DNA from: Streptomyces sp. CC228A
GTDB lineage: Bacteria; Actinomycetota; Actinomycetes; Streptomycetales; Streptomycetaceae
Assembly: GCF_021390935.1 (NCBI RefSeq)
Contig: NZ_JAJPUI010000002.1
Span: 620,001 to 684,000, forward strand
Direction: 5' to 3'
Length of the DNA stretch: 64,000 nucleotides
Shown here: positions 26,147 through 34,268 of the stretch, one piece after another
Position numbering within the stretch: position 1 is the stretch's first letter
Layout: every line of letters starts with the position of its first letter
Made by a program: the position numbers and the translations under genes
Notes under the pieces: model-generated
Told to the model about the DNA's origin: nothing
Databases searched by the model: none
The model's input: the letters and a program-made list of their open reading frames with translations, nothing else

Positions 26147-26785
26147 TCACGACAGCAGCCGCGGCGACAGCGCCCCGCAGGGGACCAGGTCCGTCTCGGC
26201 TCCCGCCTCCCGCAGGTCCGCGAGCACCAGCTCGTCGTACAGCATCAGCCCGGCCGCCTCGGGCCAGGCGATGGCCCACAGCCACAGGCCGCGCGCCTCG
26301 CCCGCGAACACCGCCCGGTCCTCCGGGGTGCCGGCGACGTGCCACAGCGGTGTCGGGCGCCCGCCCGCCAGCACCTTCGCGTGCGGCGCCTTGGCCGTGC
26401 ACAGGTGCGGCCCCGGGTCGGGCCCATCGAGTCCGGCGTGCCGGGCGCCGAGGCCGACGCCGAGTTCCTCGGCGATCAGCAGCAGCTCCCCCACACCGCC
26501 CAGCGGGCCGGGGCCGGAGCAGGCGACGGCGGTGGCGCGGCCGCCGCTGCGGTCGTCGCCGGCGTACGCGACGCCGGTGAAGAGCCAGCCGACGGGCAGG
26601 GGCCACGGCATCCACACCGGGACGCGGGCGCGGTGCACCACCACCCGCAGCGCTTCCACGCTGGGTGGGACCACCGGTTGCAGCGGGAAGACGGGACCGT
26701 GCACGTCGCACTGCCAACGGTCGGCGAAGAGGCCGGGCGGCCGGACCCGGCGTCCGCACTTCGGGCAACTGGGTTCGCCCCTCAT
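26147..26785 (-). CDS. DUF6758 family protein with N-terminal zinc ribbon
   Basis: The 212-residue protein begins RGEPSCPKCGRRVRPP and has a second ligand pair region CDVHGP, a probable zinc ribbon, followed by a Trp/Pro-rich alpha/beta domain (RVPVWMPWPLPVGWLFTGVAYAGDD, AIAWPEAAGLMLYDELVLADLR). I recall this family as DUF6758 in Streptomyces, with no known role. ATG 26785 starts just before the zinc ribbon; TTG 26794 is a less likely alternative. It is close to the SUFU gene on the same strand. Confidence 0.7.
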   Translation of the reverse strand: MRGEPSCPKCGRRVRPPGLFADRWQCDVHGPVFPLQPVVPPSVEALRVVVHRARVPVWMPWPLPVGWLFTGVAYAGDDRSGGRATAVACSGPGPLGGVGELLLIAEELGVGLGARHAGLDGPDPGPHLCTAKAPHAKVLAGGRPTPLWHVAGTPEDRAVFAGEARGLWLWAIAWPEAAGLMLYDELVLADLREAGAETDLVPCGALSPRLLS

Positions 26786-26838
26786 AGCGTTCAACGGTCC
26801 TCCCCCGCCGTCGCCGCGTCAAGGACGATCACCCGTCC

Positions 26839-26965
26839 GGTGTGCCCCGCCGCACCCTCCGGGCCCCCGAAGGCACCCCCGCCGGTGTGCCCCGCCGCAC
26901 CCGCCGGGCTTCCCGAGGAGCCCCGTGCGGTGTGCCCCGCCCTACTCGCCGGGCCTCCGGGGGCG
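26839..26965. repeat. Three imperfect copies of a roughly 45-bp unit
   Basis: The words ggtgtgccccgccgcac and cgccgggc recur at about 26839, 26884 and 26928 between the DUF6758 and SUFU genes. They read as nothing sensible in any frame. Confidence 0.55.
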
Positions 26966-26974
26966 GCCCGGCCG

Positions 26975-27583
26975 TCAGTCGAGCCGGACCCCGGACCGCA
27001 GGGGATCGCGCAGGTCCGTGCCCGCGGCGAGCCAGCGCTCCTCCAGCGCCTGGGCCCCGTGCACCCGCTTCCAGGCGGCCTCGTTCGGGGTCATCGGCAG
27101 CAGCGGCAGGAAGCGGACCGGATCCATGCCTTCCTCCGGCGGCTCCAGGTCCGGGACGAGGCCTCCGGGCTCCGCGACCAGCACGGACGTGAAGGGCGCG
27201 CCCGGCCACAGCGGCTCACCGACGTCGAGGGACGCCCCGGGCGCCACGACGACGCCCTCCACCTGCGGGGACGCGGCGAGCACGGCGAGCGGGCGGAGCA
27301 CCTTGTCGGTGTCGGCGAGGCCGGCCCGCACCGACAGCACCAGTTCGGCGCGCGGACCCTTCACGGGGTCGGCGACGACCGCGGTGGGATCGGTCATCGG
27401 CTGCGCGGACATGCCGAGGGTGGCGTAGCGAACCACGGTGCGGGGCGCGTCGCCGTTCTCGGTGCCGGTGAACCGCAGCACCTCGATGCGCTCCGCGCCG
27501 AGGAAGGTCACCGCCGCCCTGGCATCAGGTTCACCGAGCGCCGTCCGCAGCCGCGCCTCGACGAGCGCGAGAACTTTTGCCAT
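26975..27583 (-). CDS. Suppressor-of-fused (SUFU) domain protein
   Basis: The 202-residue protein has the bacterial SUFU-like pattern: an N-terminal helix (KVLALVEARLRTALGEP), VVRYATLGMSAQPM, GPRAELVLSVRAG and a C-terminal block with PPEEGMDPVRFLPLLPMTPNEAAW. Bacterial members are often linked to immunity or toxin neutralisation, but many are housekeeping orphans; nothing here points to a toxin. TATGCT on the minus strand (27595-27590) ends 6 bases before ATG 27583, so the mRNA is probably leaderless. Confidence 0.85.
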   Translation of the reverse strand: MAKVLALVEARLRTALGEPDARAAVTFLGAERIEVLRFTGTENGDAPRTVVRYATLGMSAQPMTDPTAVVADPVKGPRAELVLSVRAGLADTDKVLRPLAVLAASPQVEGVVVAPGASLDVGEPLWPGAPFTSVLVAEPGGLVPDLEPPEEGMDPVRFLPLLPMTPNEAAWKRVHGAQALEERWLAAGTDLRDPLRSGVRLD

Positions 27584-28137
27584 GCCGCGAGCATAGAGTG
27601 CGTATCGAACGGGCAAAGGAAGGGATTGACCTTCAGGCGGCTGCTAGTGTGGGCCGCTGTCCGGGACGGTACTCCGAGAGTGCTTTCAGGTCCCGACGAC
27701 TCGTCATCCCCCACGGGGGACCGGCCGGAGGAGGTGGGACTGCGGTGGATCGAAGTCGACCGTGCAGTACCAGCCGCTCTTCCGCGCCGCACGCGCCGCG
27801 CAGCACGTACGCCTTCCCCGCCCGCTGACCGGTCCGCCGGCCGCGGCGCCGCTTCCTTCCCGTACCGCCCCTCGCCGGGCCGTCCGGAGCGGATGAGGCG
27901 TACCACGCACGCGCACGGGGCACTCGCGCCGCCGGAAGAGCACGTTTCCGCCCTCTTCCCGCTTCCCGCCGCTCGGCGGGCCGCGGAACCGAACCGCGAA
28001 ACCGCGAACACCGTCATCGTGAACGCGGTGCCACCCGCTTCGGGGGCGTACGCGCCGAGCCGCCCGCCGGCCCCGCCGACGTCTCCGTTCCGGGTTGCGC
28101 CACGCCCCGCCGACGGCTTCCCCTGAAGGAGCCCGCC
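27584..28137. other. 554-bp leader/spacer upstream of corA with possible short ORFs
   Basis: This stretch contains the SUFU promoter at its left end. On the plus strand GGAGGAGG (27727-27734) precedes GTG 27745, giving a 27-residue ORF (MDRSRPCSTSRSSAPHAPRS and on, stop at 27828), a candidate leader peptide. ATG 27893 opens a 77-residue frame ending 11 bp before corA (28126), with about 83 percent GC3 and only a weak SD. I find no recognisable magnesium riboswitch. TTGACC (27626) and TAGTGT (27645) are 13 bp apart, too close for a standard promoter. Confidence 0.4.
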
Positions 28138-29265
28138 ATGTCGATGATCCGTGAGCTGCGTGCCGTCGTCCGGCCGTCCCTGCGCAAGCGCAACACCGCC
28201 CCGTACCCGCCGTACGGCGGCTACGACGCGACGCGCGACCCGTCGGCGTCGACCGCGGTCGTCGACTGCGCCGTCTACCGCGAGGGCCGCCGGCTGAAGG
28301 AGGAGGAGCCGCTGACGCCCCGTGAGGCGATGCGCAGGGTGCGCGACGGCGGCGGCTTCGCCTGGATCGGTCTGCACGAGCCGACGGAGGCCGAATTCGC
28401 CGGAATCGCGGCCGAGTTCGGGCTGCACCCGCTGGCCGTGGAGGACGCGGTGCACGCGCACCAGCGGCCGAAGCTGGAGCGGTACGACGACACCCTCTTC
28501 ACCGTCTTCAAGACGGTCCACTACGTGGAGCACGCCGAACTGACCGCGACCAGCGAGGTCGTGGAGTCGGGCGAGGTGATGTGCTTCACCGGCCGGGACT
28601 TCGTCATCACGGTGCGGCACGGCGGGCAGGGCTCGCTGCGCAACCTGCGGCACCGGCTGGAGGCCGACCCGGAACTGCTCGCGAAGGGCCCGTCGTCCGT
28701 GCTGCACGCGATCTCCGACCACGTGGTCGACGGGTACATCGCGGTCGCGGACGCCGTCGAGATCGACATCGACCAGCTGGAGATCGACGTGTTCTCGCCG
28801 CCCGCGAAGGGCAGCACGCGCGGCGCCGACACCGGCCGGATCTACCAGCTCAAGCGCGAGGTGCTGGAGTTCAAGCGGGCCGTGATGCCGCTGATGCGGC
28901 CGATGCAGCTGCTGAGCGAGCGGCCCATGCGCCTCGTCGACCCCGACATCCAGAAGTACTTCCGGGACGTGGCCGACCACCTGGCCCGGGTGCAGGAGCA
29001 GGTCGTCGGCTTCGACGAGCTCCTCAACTCGATCCTCCAGGCGAACCTGGCCCAGGCGACGGTCGCGCAGAACGAGGACATGCGCAAGATCACCTCGTGG
29101 GCGGCGATCATCGCGGTGCCGACGGCGGTCTGCGGCGTCTACGGGATGAACTTCGAGCACATGCCGGAACTCCAGTGGAAGTACGGCTATCCGCTGGTGC
29201 TCACCGCGATCATCGGCACCTGTTTCGCCATCCACCGCACCCTCAAGCGCAACGGCTGGCTGTGA
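28138..29265 (+). CDS. corA: CorA-family magnesium/cobalt transporter
   Basis: The 375-residue protein has the long cytoplasmic CorA domain (FAWIGLHEPTEAEF, LAVEDAVHAHQRPKLERYDD, IDIDQLEIDVF, VQEQVVGFDELLNSILQANL) and two C-terminal transmembrane helices, the first followed by the signature YGMNFEHMPEL. It should form a pentameric channel for Mg2+ (or Co2+/Ni2+). AAGGAG lies 7-12 bases before the ATG. An unusual Tyr/Pro-rich start (RKRNTAPYPPYGGYDATRD) precedes the domain. Confidence 0.95.
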   Translation: MSMIRELRAVVRPSLRKRNTAPYPPYGGYDATRDPSASTAVVDCAVYREGRRLKEEEPLTPREAMRRVRDGGGFAWIGLHEPTEAEFAGIAAEFGLHPLAVEDAVHAHQRPKLERYDDTLFTVFKTVHYVEHAELTATSEVVESGEVMCFTGRDFVITVRHGGQGSLRNLRHRLEADPELLAKGPSSVLHAISDHVVDGYIAVADAVEIDIDQLEIDVFSPPAKGSTRGADTGRIYQLKREVLEFKRAVMPLMRPMQLLSERPMRLVDPDIQKYFRDVADHLARVQEQVVGFDELLNSILQANLAQATVAQNEDMRKITSWAAIIAVPTAVCGVYGMNFEHMPELQWKYGYPLVLTAIIGTCFAIHRTLKRNGWL

Positions 29266-29278
29266 CTAAGCTGCGGGC

Positions 29279-29791
29279 ATGACTGACGACCTGCTGCTCG
29301 GCCGCGCTCTCGTCGAGGAGGCCACGAAGAAGTCCGGCCTCGTCTGGGTGCGCGGCGACGGGTCCGCGCGGGCGCTGTGGCACGTGTGGCACGAGGGGGC
29401 GGCCCATGTCGTCGGGGACGGTCCCGGTGAGCAGCCGCTGCCGAGCGGCCTGGTGGACGGCGCCTGTGCGGAGGTCACCGTCCGCAGCAAGGACAAGGGC
29501 GGCCGGGTCGTCGCCTGGACGGCGGACGTGCGGGAGCTCGCCCCGGATTCCGAGGAGTGGCGGGCCGCGGTCGAGGAACTCAAGGGCAAGCGGCTGAACG
29601 CCCCGGACGCGGAGACGATGACCGCGCGGTGGGCCCGGGAGTGCCGGGTGCTGCGGCTCGCCCCTCGGGAGGTGTCCACGGAGCTGCCGGACGGTTCGCT
29701 GGCCGCGGCGCCGCTGCCGAGCCCCGCGACCACCCGCCGCCCTGCCCCGGCGGCCCTGCCGCGCCTGCTGTTCCGGCGCAAGCGCCGCTAG
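29279..29791 (+). CDS. Conserved hypothetical protein, possible split-barrel fold
   Basis: The 170-residue protein has a short beta-rich core (KKSGLVWVRGDG, ARALWHVWHEGAAHVVGDGP, GACAEVTVRSKDKGGRVVAW) reminiscent of flavin/deazaflavin split-barrel proteins, then a polar tail ending LLFRRKRR. TAAGCT (29267-29272) ends 6 bases before the ATG and no SD is visible, so a leaderless mRNA starting inside the 13-bp gap after corA is likely. Function unknown. Confidence 0.75.
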   Translation: MTDDLLLGRALVEEATKKSGLVWVRGDGSARALWHVWHEGAAHVVGDGPGEQPLPSGLVDGACAEVTVRSKDKGGRVVAWTADVRELAPDSEEWRAAVEELKGKRLNAPDAETMTARWARECRVLRLAPREVSTELPDGSLAAAPLPSPATTRRPAPAALPRLLFRRKRR

Positions 29792-29845
29792 GTGCGCTGC
29801 CGCAGAGGTGCCGTCCCCGCAGGGCGAGCCGGTGAGGGGCCCCGC

Positions 29846-30040
29846 GTGAGCCGCCGCGTCGGCGCGCTGGTCTCGGACCGGGGCGTGCCGGTCCGCGCGG
29901 TGCTGCCGGCCGGCGCCGTCAGCGCGTACCGCTCCGGGGCCTCGGCCCCCTGGATCGCGGTCGGGGCGGTGGCCCTCCTCGGCGCCACCGCCGCACCCGT
30001 ACGGGACGTACGGCGCCTGCGGGCACGGTCGGCGGGCTGA
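29846..30040 (+). CDS. Possible small membrane protein
   Basis: The 64-residue frame has one hydrophobic segment (PWIAVGAVALLGATAAPV) and basic ends. Third-position GC is above 90 percent, as in real genes here, and GAGGGG stands a few bases before GTG 29846. No family is recognised; it could be chance. Confidence 0.45.
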   Translation: MSRRVGALVSDRGVPVRAVLPAGAVSAYRSGASAPWIAVGAVALLGATAAPVRDVRRLRARSAG

Positions 30041-30148
30041 CGGGCGGCACGAGGCACCGGCCGGGCCGCAGCCGCCGACCCCGCTCAGGCCCGCACGGCG
30101 CCGCCGCGCGCCGGACCGCGAGACCGCGGCCCGGCCCGGCCCGGCCGG

Positions 30149-30919
30149 TCAGCCGCTGGTGCGGGGCAGCTGCTTGCCGTAGTCGAGGGTGGCGTCCTTC
30201 GCCGGCGGGTCCAGGGTGAAGTCCTTGTCCCAGTCCGTGAGGACGACGACCCCCGCGCCGCCGCCGCGCGCGAACCGCATGGGATACGGCGTCCCGTCCA
30301 GGGAGACGTCCAGGGTGCCGCCCTCGCCGTGCGGACCGCCCGCGACCTTGATGGTGCGTTTGCCCGCGATGGAGTCGCGCTTCCCCTTCGTGGTCTCGCC
30401 GTGCAGCGTGATGAGCCCGCTGACCAGGACGTTCTTCTCGGTGAAGCCGCGCAGCAGCTTGTACGAGGGGTCGTCCTGCGGCACCTTCACGTACTTGCCG
30501 TCGAGCTTCTCCGCGGCCTGCACGTCCTCCTTGGTCGTCTCACCCGAGCTCTCCGCCCGGCGCCAGAACTCGGCCCCGGCCTTCATGTAGAGCAGGTCGC
30601 CGATGCGCAGCAGCTCGAAGCGGGAGTTCCGGGTGGCGACGGAGCCCGCGGCGCCGTCCTGCTTGAGCCGCATGTTCAGCTTGTACGAGACGCCCTTGCT
30701 GACGAGGGTTCCCGACAGCCGCACCGCCTTCGCCGCCGTGGCGGAGGACTGGGCCTTGGCCTCGATCTGCCGGGCGGTCAGCTTGCCGATCCCGTTCGTG
30801 CCCGCGTCCGGATCCTCCTTCGCGCATCCGCTCAGCGCCGCCGCGGCGCCGACGCAGAGCGCGACGGCCAGGGCGGCACGGGAACGACGGGCATGCGGAG
30901 CCGGAGGGGGAAAGGTCAC
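30149..30919 (-). CDS. Secreted lipoprotein, LppX/LprG-like fold
   Basis: The 256-residue precursor has a signal peptide ending in a lipobox (ALSGC, mature Cys about residue 32). The mature part (TARQIEAKAQSSATAAKAVRLSG, LLRIGDLLYMKAGAEFWRR, KLDGKYVKVP, LDVSLDGTPYPMRFA) is the pattern of actinobacterial LppX_LprAFG-type lipoproteins with a half-barrel lipid-binding fold. It is anchored outside the membrane and may carry lipid or sense envelope state. GTG 30919 has GAGG 8 bases upstream. Divergent from the MgtE-N/CBS gene. Confidence 0.82.
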   Translation of the reverse strand: MTFPPPAPHARRSRAALAVALCVGAAAALSGCAKEDPDAGTNGIGKLTARQIEAKAQSSATAAKAVRLSGTLVSKGVSYKLNMRLKQDGAAGSVATRNSRFELLRIGDLLYMKAGAEFWRRAESSGETTKEDVQAAEKLDGKYVKVPQDDPSYKLLRGFTEKNVLVSGLITLHGETTKGKRDSIAGKRTIKVAGGPHGEGGTLDVSLDGTPYPMRFARGGGAGVVVLTDWDKDFTLDPPAKDATLDYGKQLPRTSG

Positions 30920-31095
30920 CAGCGCTGCCTCTCAGAATCTCACCGTGGGGGGACGCAGACCGCAGCGTACCGGGGCCCGGCGACCGGCTCCGCACAGAGC
31001 CGTACGGACCGCCTGCCTGGCCGAGCCGAACCATATCGAGCTAGCCTGAATCCCCGTATGACGGATATGGAAGTGGACGTCGGGAGGAGGGCGGC

Positions 31096-32421
31096 ATGGT
31101 GGCAGGCGCCCCCCGGATCTTCGTCTCGCACCTCGCGGGAACCGCCGTCTTCGACCCCAACGGCGACCAGGTGGGCCGGGTCCGCGACCTGGTGGCCATG
31201 CTGCGGGTGGGTCGCCGTCCGCCCCGGGTGCTGGGACTGGTCGTGGAGGTGATCGGCCGGCGCCGGATCTTCCTGCCGATGACCCGCGTGACGGGCGTCG
31301 AGTCGGGACAGGTCATCACCACCGGCGTGCTCAACGTGCGCCGCTTCGAGCAGCGGCCCACCGAGCGGCTCGTCCTCGGCGAACTGCTCGACCGCCGGGT
31401 GCGGATGGTCGACGGCGGCGACGAGGTCACCGTGCTGGACGTGGCGATGCGGCAGCTGCCCGCCCGCCGCGAGTGGGAGATCGACAAGGTGTTCGTCCGC
31501 CGGGGCGGCGGTGGGGCGCTGCGGCGCAAGGGCGAGACGCTGACGGTGGACTGGTCGGCGGTCACCGGCTTCTCCCTGGAGGAGACCGGTCAGGGCGCGG
31601 AGAGCCTGCTGGCCACCTTCGAGCGGATGCGCCCCGCCGACGTGGCGAACGCCCTGCACCACCTGTCGCCGAAGCGGCGCGCCGAGGTCGCCGCCGCCCT
31701 GCACGACGACCGGCTCGCGGACGTGCTGGAGGAGCTGCCGGAGGACGACCAGATCGAGATCCTCGGCAAGCTGAAGGCCGAGCGCGCCGCGGACGTGCTG
31801 GAGGCGATGGACCCGGACGACGCCGCCGACCTGCTGTCGGAGCTGCCGGAGGAGGAGAAGGAGCGGCTGCTGCGGCTCATGCGGCCGGACGACGCGGCGG
31901 ACGTGCGGCGGCTCATGTCGTACGAGGAGCGCACCGCGGGCGGTCTGATGACGACCGAACCGATCGTGCTGCGCCCGGACGCGACCGTCGCGGACGCGCT
32001 GGCCCGGGTCCGCCAGCAGGACCTGCCGCCCGCGCTGGCGGCGCAGGTCTACGTGTGCAGGCCGCCCGACGAGACGCCGACCGGCAAGTACCTGGGCACG
32101 GTCCACTTCCAGCGGCTGCTGCGGGACCCGCCCTTCACGCTGGTGTCGGCGGTCGTCGACACCGACCTGGAGCCGCTGTCGCCGGACACCCCGCTGCGGA
32201 CGGTGACCAGCCACCTGGCGGCGTACAACCTGGTGGCGGCGCCGGTCGTGGACGACGGCGGGTCGCTGCTCGGCGCGGTCACGGTGGACGACGTGCTGGA
32301 CCACCTGCTGCCGGAGGACTGGCGGGAGGCCGAGTTCGAACCGGACGGCAACGGCGACGGGCTCTCCCGCCGGGCGCAGCCGCGCCGGGGGCCGGCGGGA
32401 GGGGGCGCGCATGGGGCCTGA
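31096..32421 (+). CDS. Soluble PRC-barrel / MgtE-N / CBS-domain protein
   Basis: The 441-residue protein has an N-terminal PRC-barrel-like part (FVSHLAGTAVFDPNGDQVGRVRDLV), a second such unit (LVLGELLDRRVRMVDGGDEV), an MgtE N-terminal superhelix (FERMRPADVANALHHLSPKRRAEVAAAL and repeats through DDAADLLSELPEEEKERLLRLM) and two CBS domains (GLMTTEPIVLRPDATVADAL; AAPVVDDGGSLLGAVTVDDVLDHLL). The MgtE channel domain is absent: no membrane helix follows. It is therefore probably a cytosolic Mg2+ or nucleotide sensor and not a transporter. GGAGGAGGG precedes the ATG; TAGCCT near 31041 is a likely -10. It overlaps the DUF1003 gene by 11 bp. Confidence 0.88.
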   Translation: MVAGAPRIFVSHLAGTAVFDPNGDQVGRVRDLVAMLRVGRRPPRVLGLVVEVIGRRRIFLPMTRVTGVESGQVITTGVLNVRRFEQRPTERLVLGELLDRRVRMVDGGDEVTVLDVAMRQLPARREWEIDKVFVRRGGGGALRRKGETLTVDWSAVTGFSLEETGQGAESLLATFERMRPADVANALHHLSPKRRAEVAAALHDDRLADVLEELPEDDQIEILGKLKAERAADVLEAMDPDDAADLLSELPEEEKERLLRLMRPDDAADVRRLMSYEERTAGGLMTTEPIVLRPDATVADALARVRQQDLPPALAAQVYVCRPPDETPTGKYLGTVHFQRLLRDPPFTLVSAVVDTDLEPLSPDTPLRTVTSHLAAYNLVAAPVVDDGGSLLGAVTVDDVLDHLLPEDWREAEFEPDGNGDGLSRRAQPRRGPAGGGAHGA

Positions 32422-33034
32422 GCGCGAACGCGTCCCGGAGTGGGGCCACGGCCGCGAGCGTGCCGCCTCCCCGCGGGAGCGGGCGGCGGCGGTGCGGGAC
32501 CGGTCGGCCCCGCGGGCCCGGCTCGACCAGCCGCTGGACCAGCCGCGGGTGCGGCGGCCGAGGATCCTCCCGGAGTACGACCCCGAGGAGTTCGGGCGGC
32601 TGTCGGAGCGCATCGCCCGGTTCCTCGGCACGGGCCGCTTCATCGTCTGGATGACGGTCTTCATCATCACCTGGCTGACGTGGAACATCAGCGCGCCCGC
32701 GGCGCTGCGGTTCGACCCGTACCCGTTCATCTTCCTCACCCTGATGCTGTCGCTCCAGGCGTCGTACGCGGCGCCGCTGATCCTGCTCGCGCAGAACCGG
32801 CAGGACGACCGGGACCGGGTGAACCTGGAGCAGGACCGGGCGCAGAACGAGCGGTCGATCGCGGACACCGAGTACCTCACCAGGGAGATCGCCGCGCTGC
32901 GGATGGGCCTGGGCGAGGTCGCGACCCGCGACTGGATCCGCTCCGAGCTGGAGGACCTGGTGCGGGAGCTGGAGGAGCGGCGGGCCGTATTCCCGCCCGG
33001 AGCGTCCGCGCGGAGTGACGAAGGCGACCGCTGA
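32411..33034 (+). CDS. DUF1003 membrane protein
   Basis: The 207-residue protein has a basic cytosolic head, the segment LSERIARFLGTGRFIVWMTVFIITWL and a second hydrophobic stretch (FIFLTLMLSLQASYAAPLILL), then the polar DUF1003 mark AQNRQDDRDRVNLEQDRAQN and a coiled-coil tail (LEDLVRELEERR). Two transmembrane helices, role unknown. Its start lies inside the end of the MgtE-N/CBS gene, so the two proteins are translationally coupled and may work together. Confidence 0.9.
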   Translation: MGPERERVPEWGHGRERAASPRERAAAVRDRSAPRARLDQPLDQPRVRRPRILPEYDPEEFGRLSERIARFLGTGRFIVWMTVFIITWLTWNISAPAALRFDPYPFIFLTLMLSLQASYAAPLILLAQNRQDDRDRVNLEQDRAQNERSIADTEYLTREIAALRMGLGEVATRDWIRSELEDLVRELEERRAVFPPGASARSDEGDR

Positions 33035-33064
33035 CGGGCTTTCCCGGGCCCGTGCCCGGCGCCG

Positions 33065-33070
33065 TACCAT
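33065..33070 (+). promoter_or_regulatory. -10 box of the leaderless mrp mRNA
   Basis: TACCAT fits TANNNT and ends 7 bases before ATG 33078, with no SD in between. It gives the ATPase gene its own promoter separate from the DUF1003 gene that ends at 33034. Confidence 0.55.
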
Positions 33071-33077
33071 CGTCAGC

Positions 33078-34211
33078 ATGACGACGGAAGACGCGGTGCG
33101 CGACGCACTGGCGACGGTGAACGACCCCGAGATCAACCGACCGATCACAGAGCTCGGCATGGTCAAGTCGGTGGAGATCGGCGCGGACGGAGCAGTGGCC
33201 GTCACCGTCTACCTGACGGTGTCCGGCTGCCCGATGCGCGAGACGATCACCAGGAACGTGACCGAGGCGGTCTCCCGCGTCGTGGGCGTCACCCGCGTCG
33301 ACGTGTCCCTGGACGTGATGAGCGACGAGCAGCGCAAGGAGCTCGCGGCGGCGCTGCGCGGCACCACCGCGGAACGCGAGGTGCCGTTCGCCAAGCCGGG
33401 TTCGCTGACCCGGGTGTACGCGGTGGCGTCCGGCAAGGGCGGCGTCGGCAAGTCGTCGGTGACCGTGAACCTGGCCGCGGCGATGGCCGCCGACGGGCTG
33501 AAGGTCGGTGTCGTCGACGCCGACATCTACGGCCACAGCGTGCCGCGCATGCTGGGCGCGGACGGCCGTCCGACCCAGGTCGAGAACATGATCATGCCGC
33601 CGTCCGCGCACGGCGTGAAGGTGATCTCCATCGGCATGTTCACGCCGGGCAACGCGCCGGTGGTGTGGCGCGGCCCGATGCTGCACCGCGCCCTCCAGCA
33701 GTTCCTCGCGGACGTGTACTGGGGCGACCTGGACGTCCTGCTCATGGACCTGCCGCCGGGGACCGGCGACATCGCGATCTCCGTGGCGCAGCTCGTGCCG
33801 AACGCCGAGATCCTCGTCGTCACCACCCCGCAGCAGGCCGCGGCGGAGGTCGCCGAGCGGGCCGGTTCCATCGCCGTGCAGACCCACCAGAAGATCGTCG
33901 GTGTCGTCGAGAACATGTCGGGCCTGCCGTGCCCGCACTGCGACGAGATGGTCGACGTCTTCGGCACGGGCGGCGGCCAGAAGGTCGCGGACGGACTGAC
34001 GAGGACGACGGGCGCCACCGTGCCGGTGCTGGGCTCGATCCCGATCGACGTGCGGCTGCGCGAGGGCGGGGACGACGGCAGGCCCGTCGTGCTGTCGGAC
34101 CCGGACTCCCCCGCGGGCGCCGCGCTGCGCGCCATCGCCGGGAAGCTGGGCGGCCGCCAGCGCGGGCTGTCCGGCATGAGCCTGGGCATCACGCCCCGCA
34201 ACAAGTTCTGA
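33078..34211 (+). CDS. mrp: Mrp/NBP35-family P-loop ATPase (iron-sulfur cluster carrier)
   Basis: The 377-residue protein has an N-terminal MIP18/DUF59 domain (VNDPEINRPITELGMVKSVEI, SGCPMRETI) and a deviant Walker A GKGGVGKSS (about residues 122-130), followed by VGVVDADIYGHSVPRMLG, LLMDLPPGTGD and the CxxC cluster-binding site LPCPHCDE. It should load and deliver Fe-S clusters in the cytosol. Start chosen at ATG 33078 from the leaderless -10 box; upstream in-frame codons are non-coding in character. Confidence 0.93.
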   Translation: MTTEDAVRDALATVNDPEINRPITELGMVKSVEIGADGAVAVTVYLTVSGCPMRETITRNVTEAVSRVVGVTRVDVSLDVMSDEQRKELAAALRGTTAEREVPFAKPGSLTRVYAVASGKGGVGKSSVTVNLAAAMAADGLKVGVVDADIYGHSVPRMLGADGRPTQVENMIMPPSAHGVKVISIGMFTPGNAPVVWRGPMLHRALQQFLADVYWGDLDVLLMDLPPGTGDIAISVAQLVPNAEILVVTTPQQAAAEVAERAGSIAVQTHQKIVGVVENMSGLPCPHCDEMVDVFGTGGGQKVADGLTRTTGATVPVLGSIPIDVRLREGGDDGRPVVLSDPDSPAGAALRAIAGKLGGRQRGLSGMSLGITPRNKF

Positions 34212-34217
34212 CCGCTC

Positions 34218-34259
34218 CGCCGCGGGGCGCCGTTCCTTCCGGGACGGCGCCCCGCGGCG
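34218..34259. terminator. Perfect 16-bp hairpin between mrp and the next convergent gene
   Basis: The arms 34218-34233 and 34244-34259 pair perfectly with a 10-base loop. It begins 6 bp after the mrp stop and ends 9 bp before the stop of the minus-strand gene, so it is a bidirectional terminator. Confidence 0.9.
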
Positions 34260-34268
34260 CGTGGTGGG

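Noticed and set aside
27745..27828. Annotating the 27-codon ORF as a gene
   Set aside because: Good SD but no known family and no conservation evidence available; kept as a finding only.
27584..28137. Mg2+ (M-box) riboswitch before corA
   Set aside because: I could not find the conserved M-box core; only short-ORF signals are visible.
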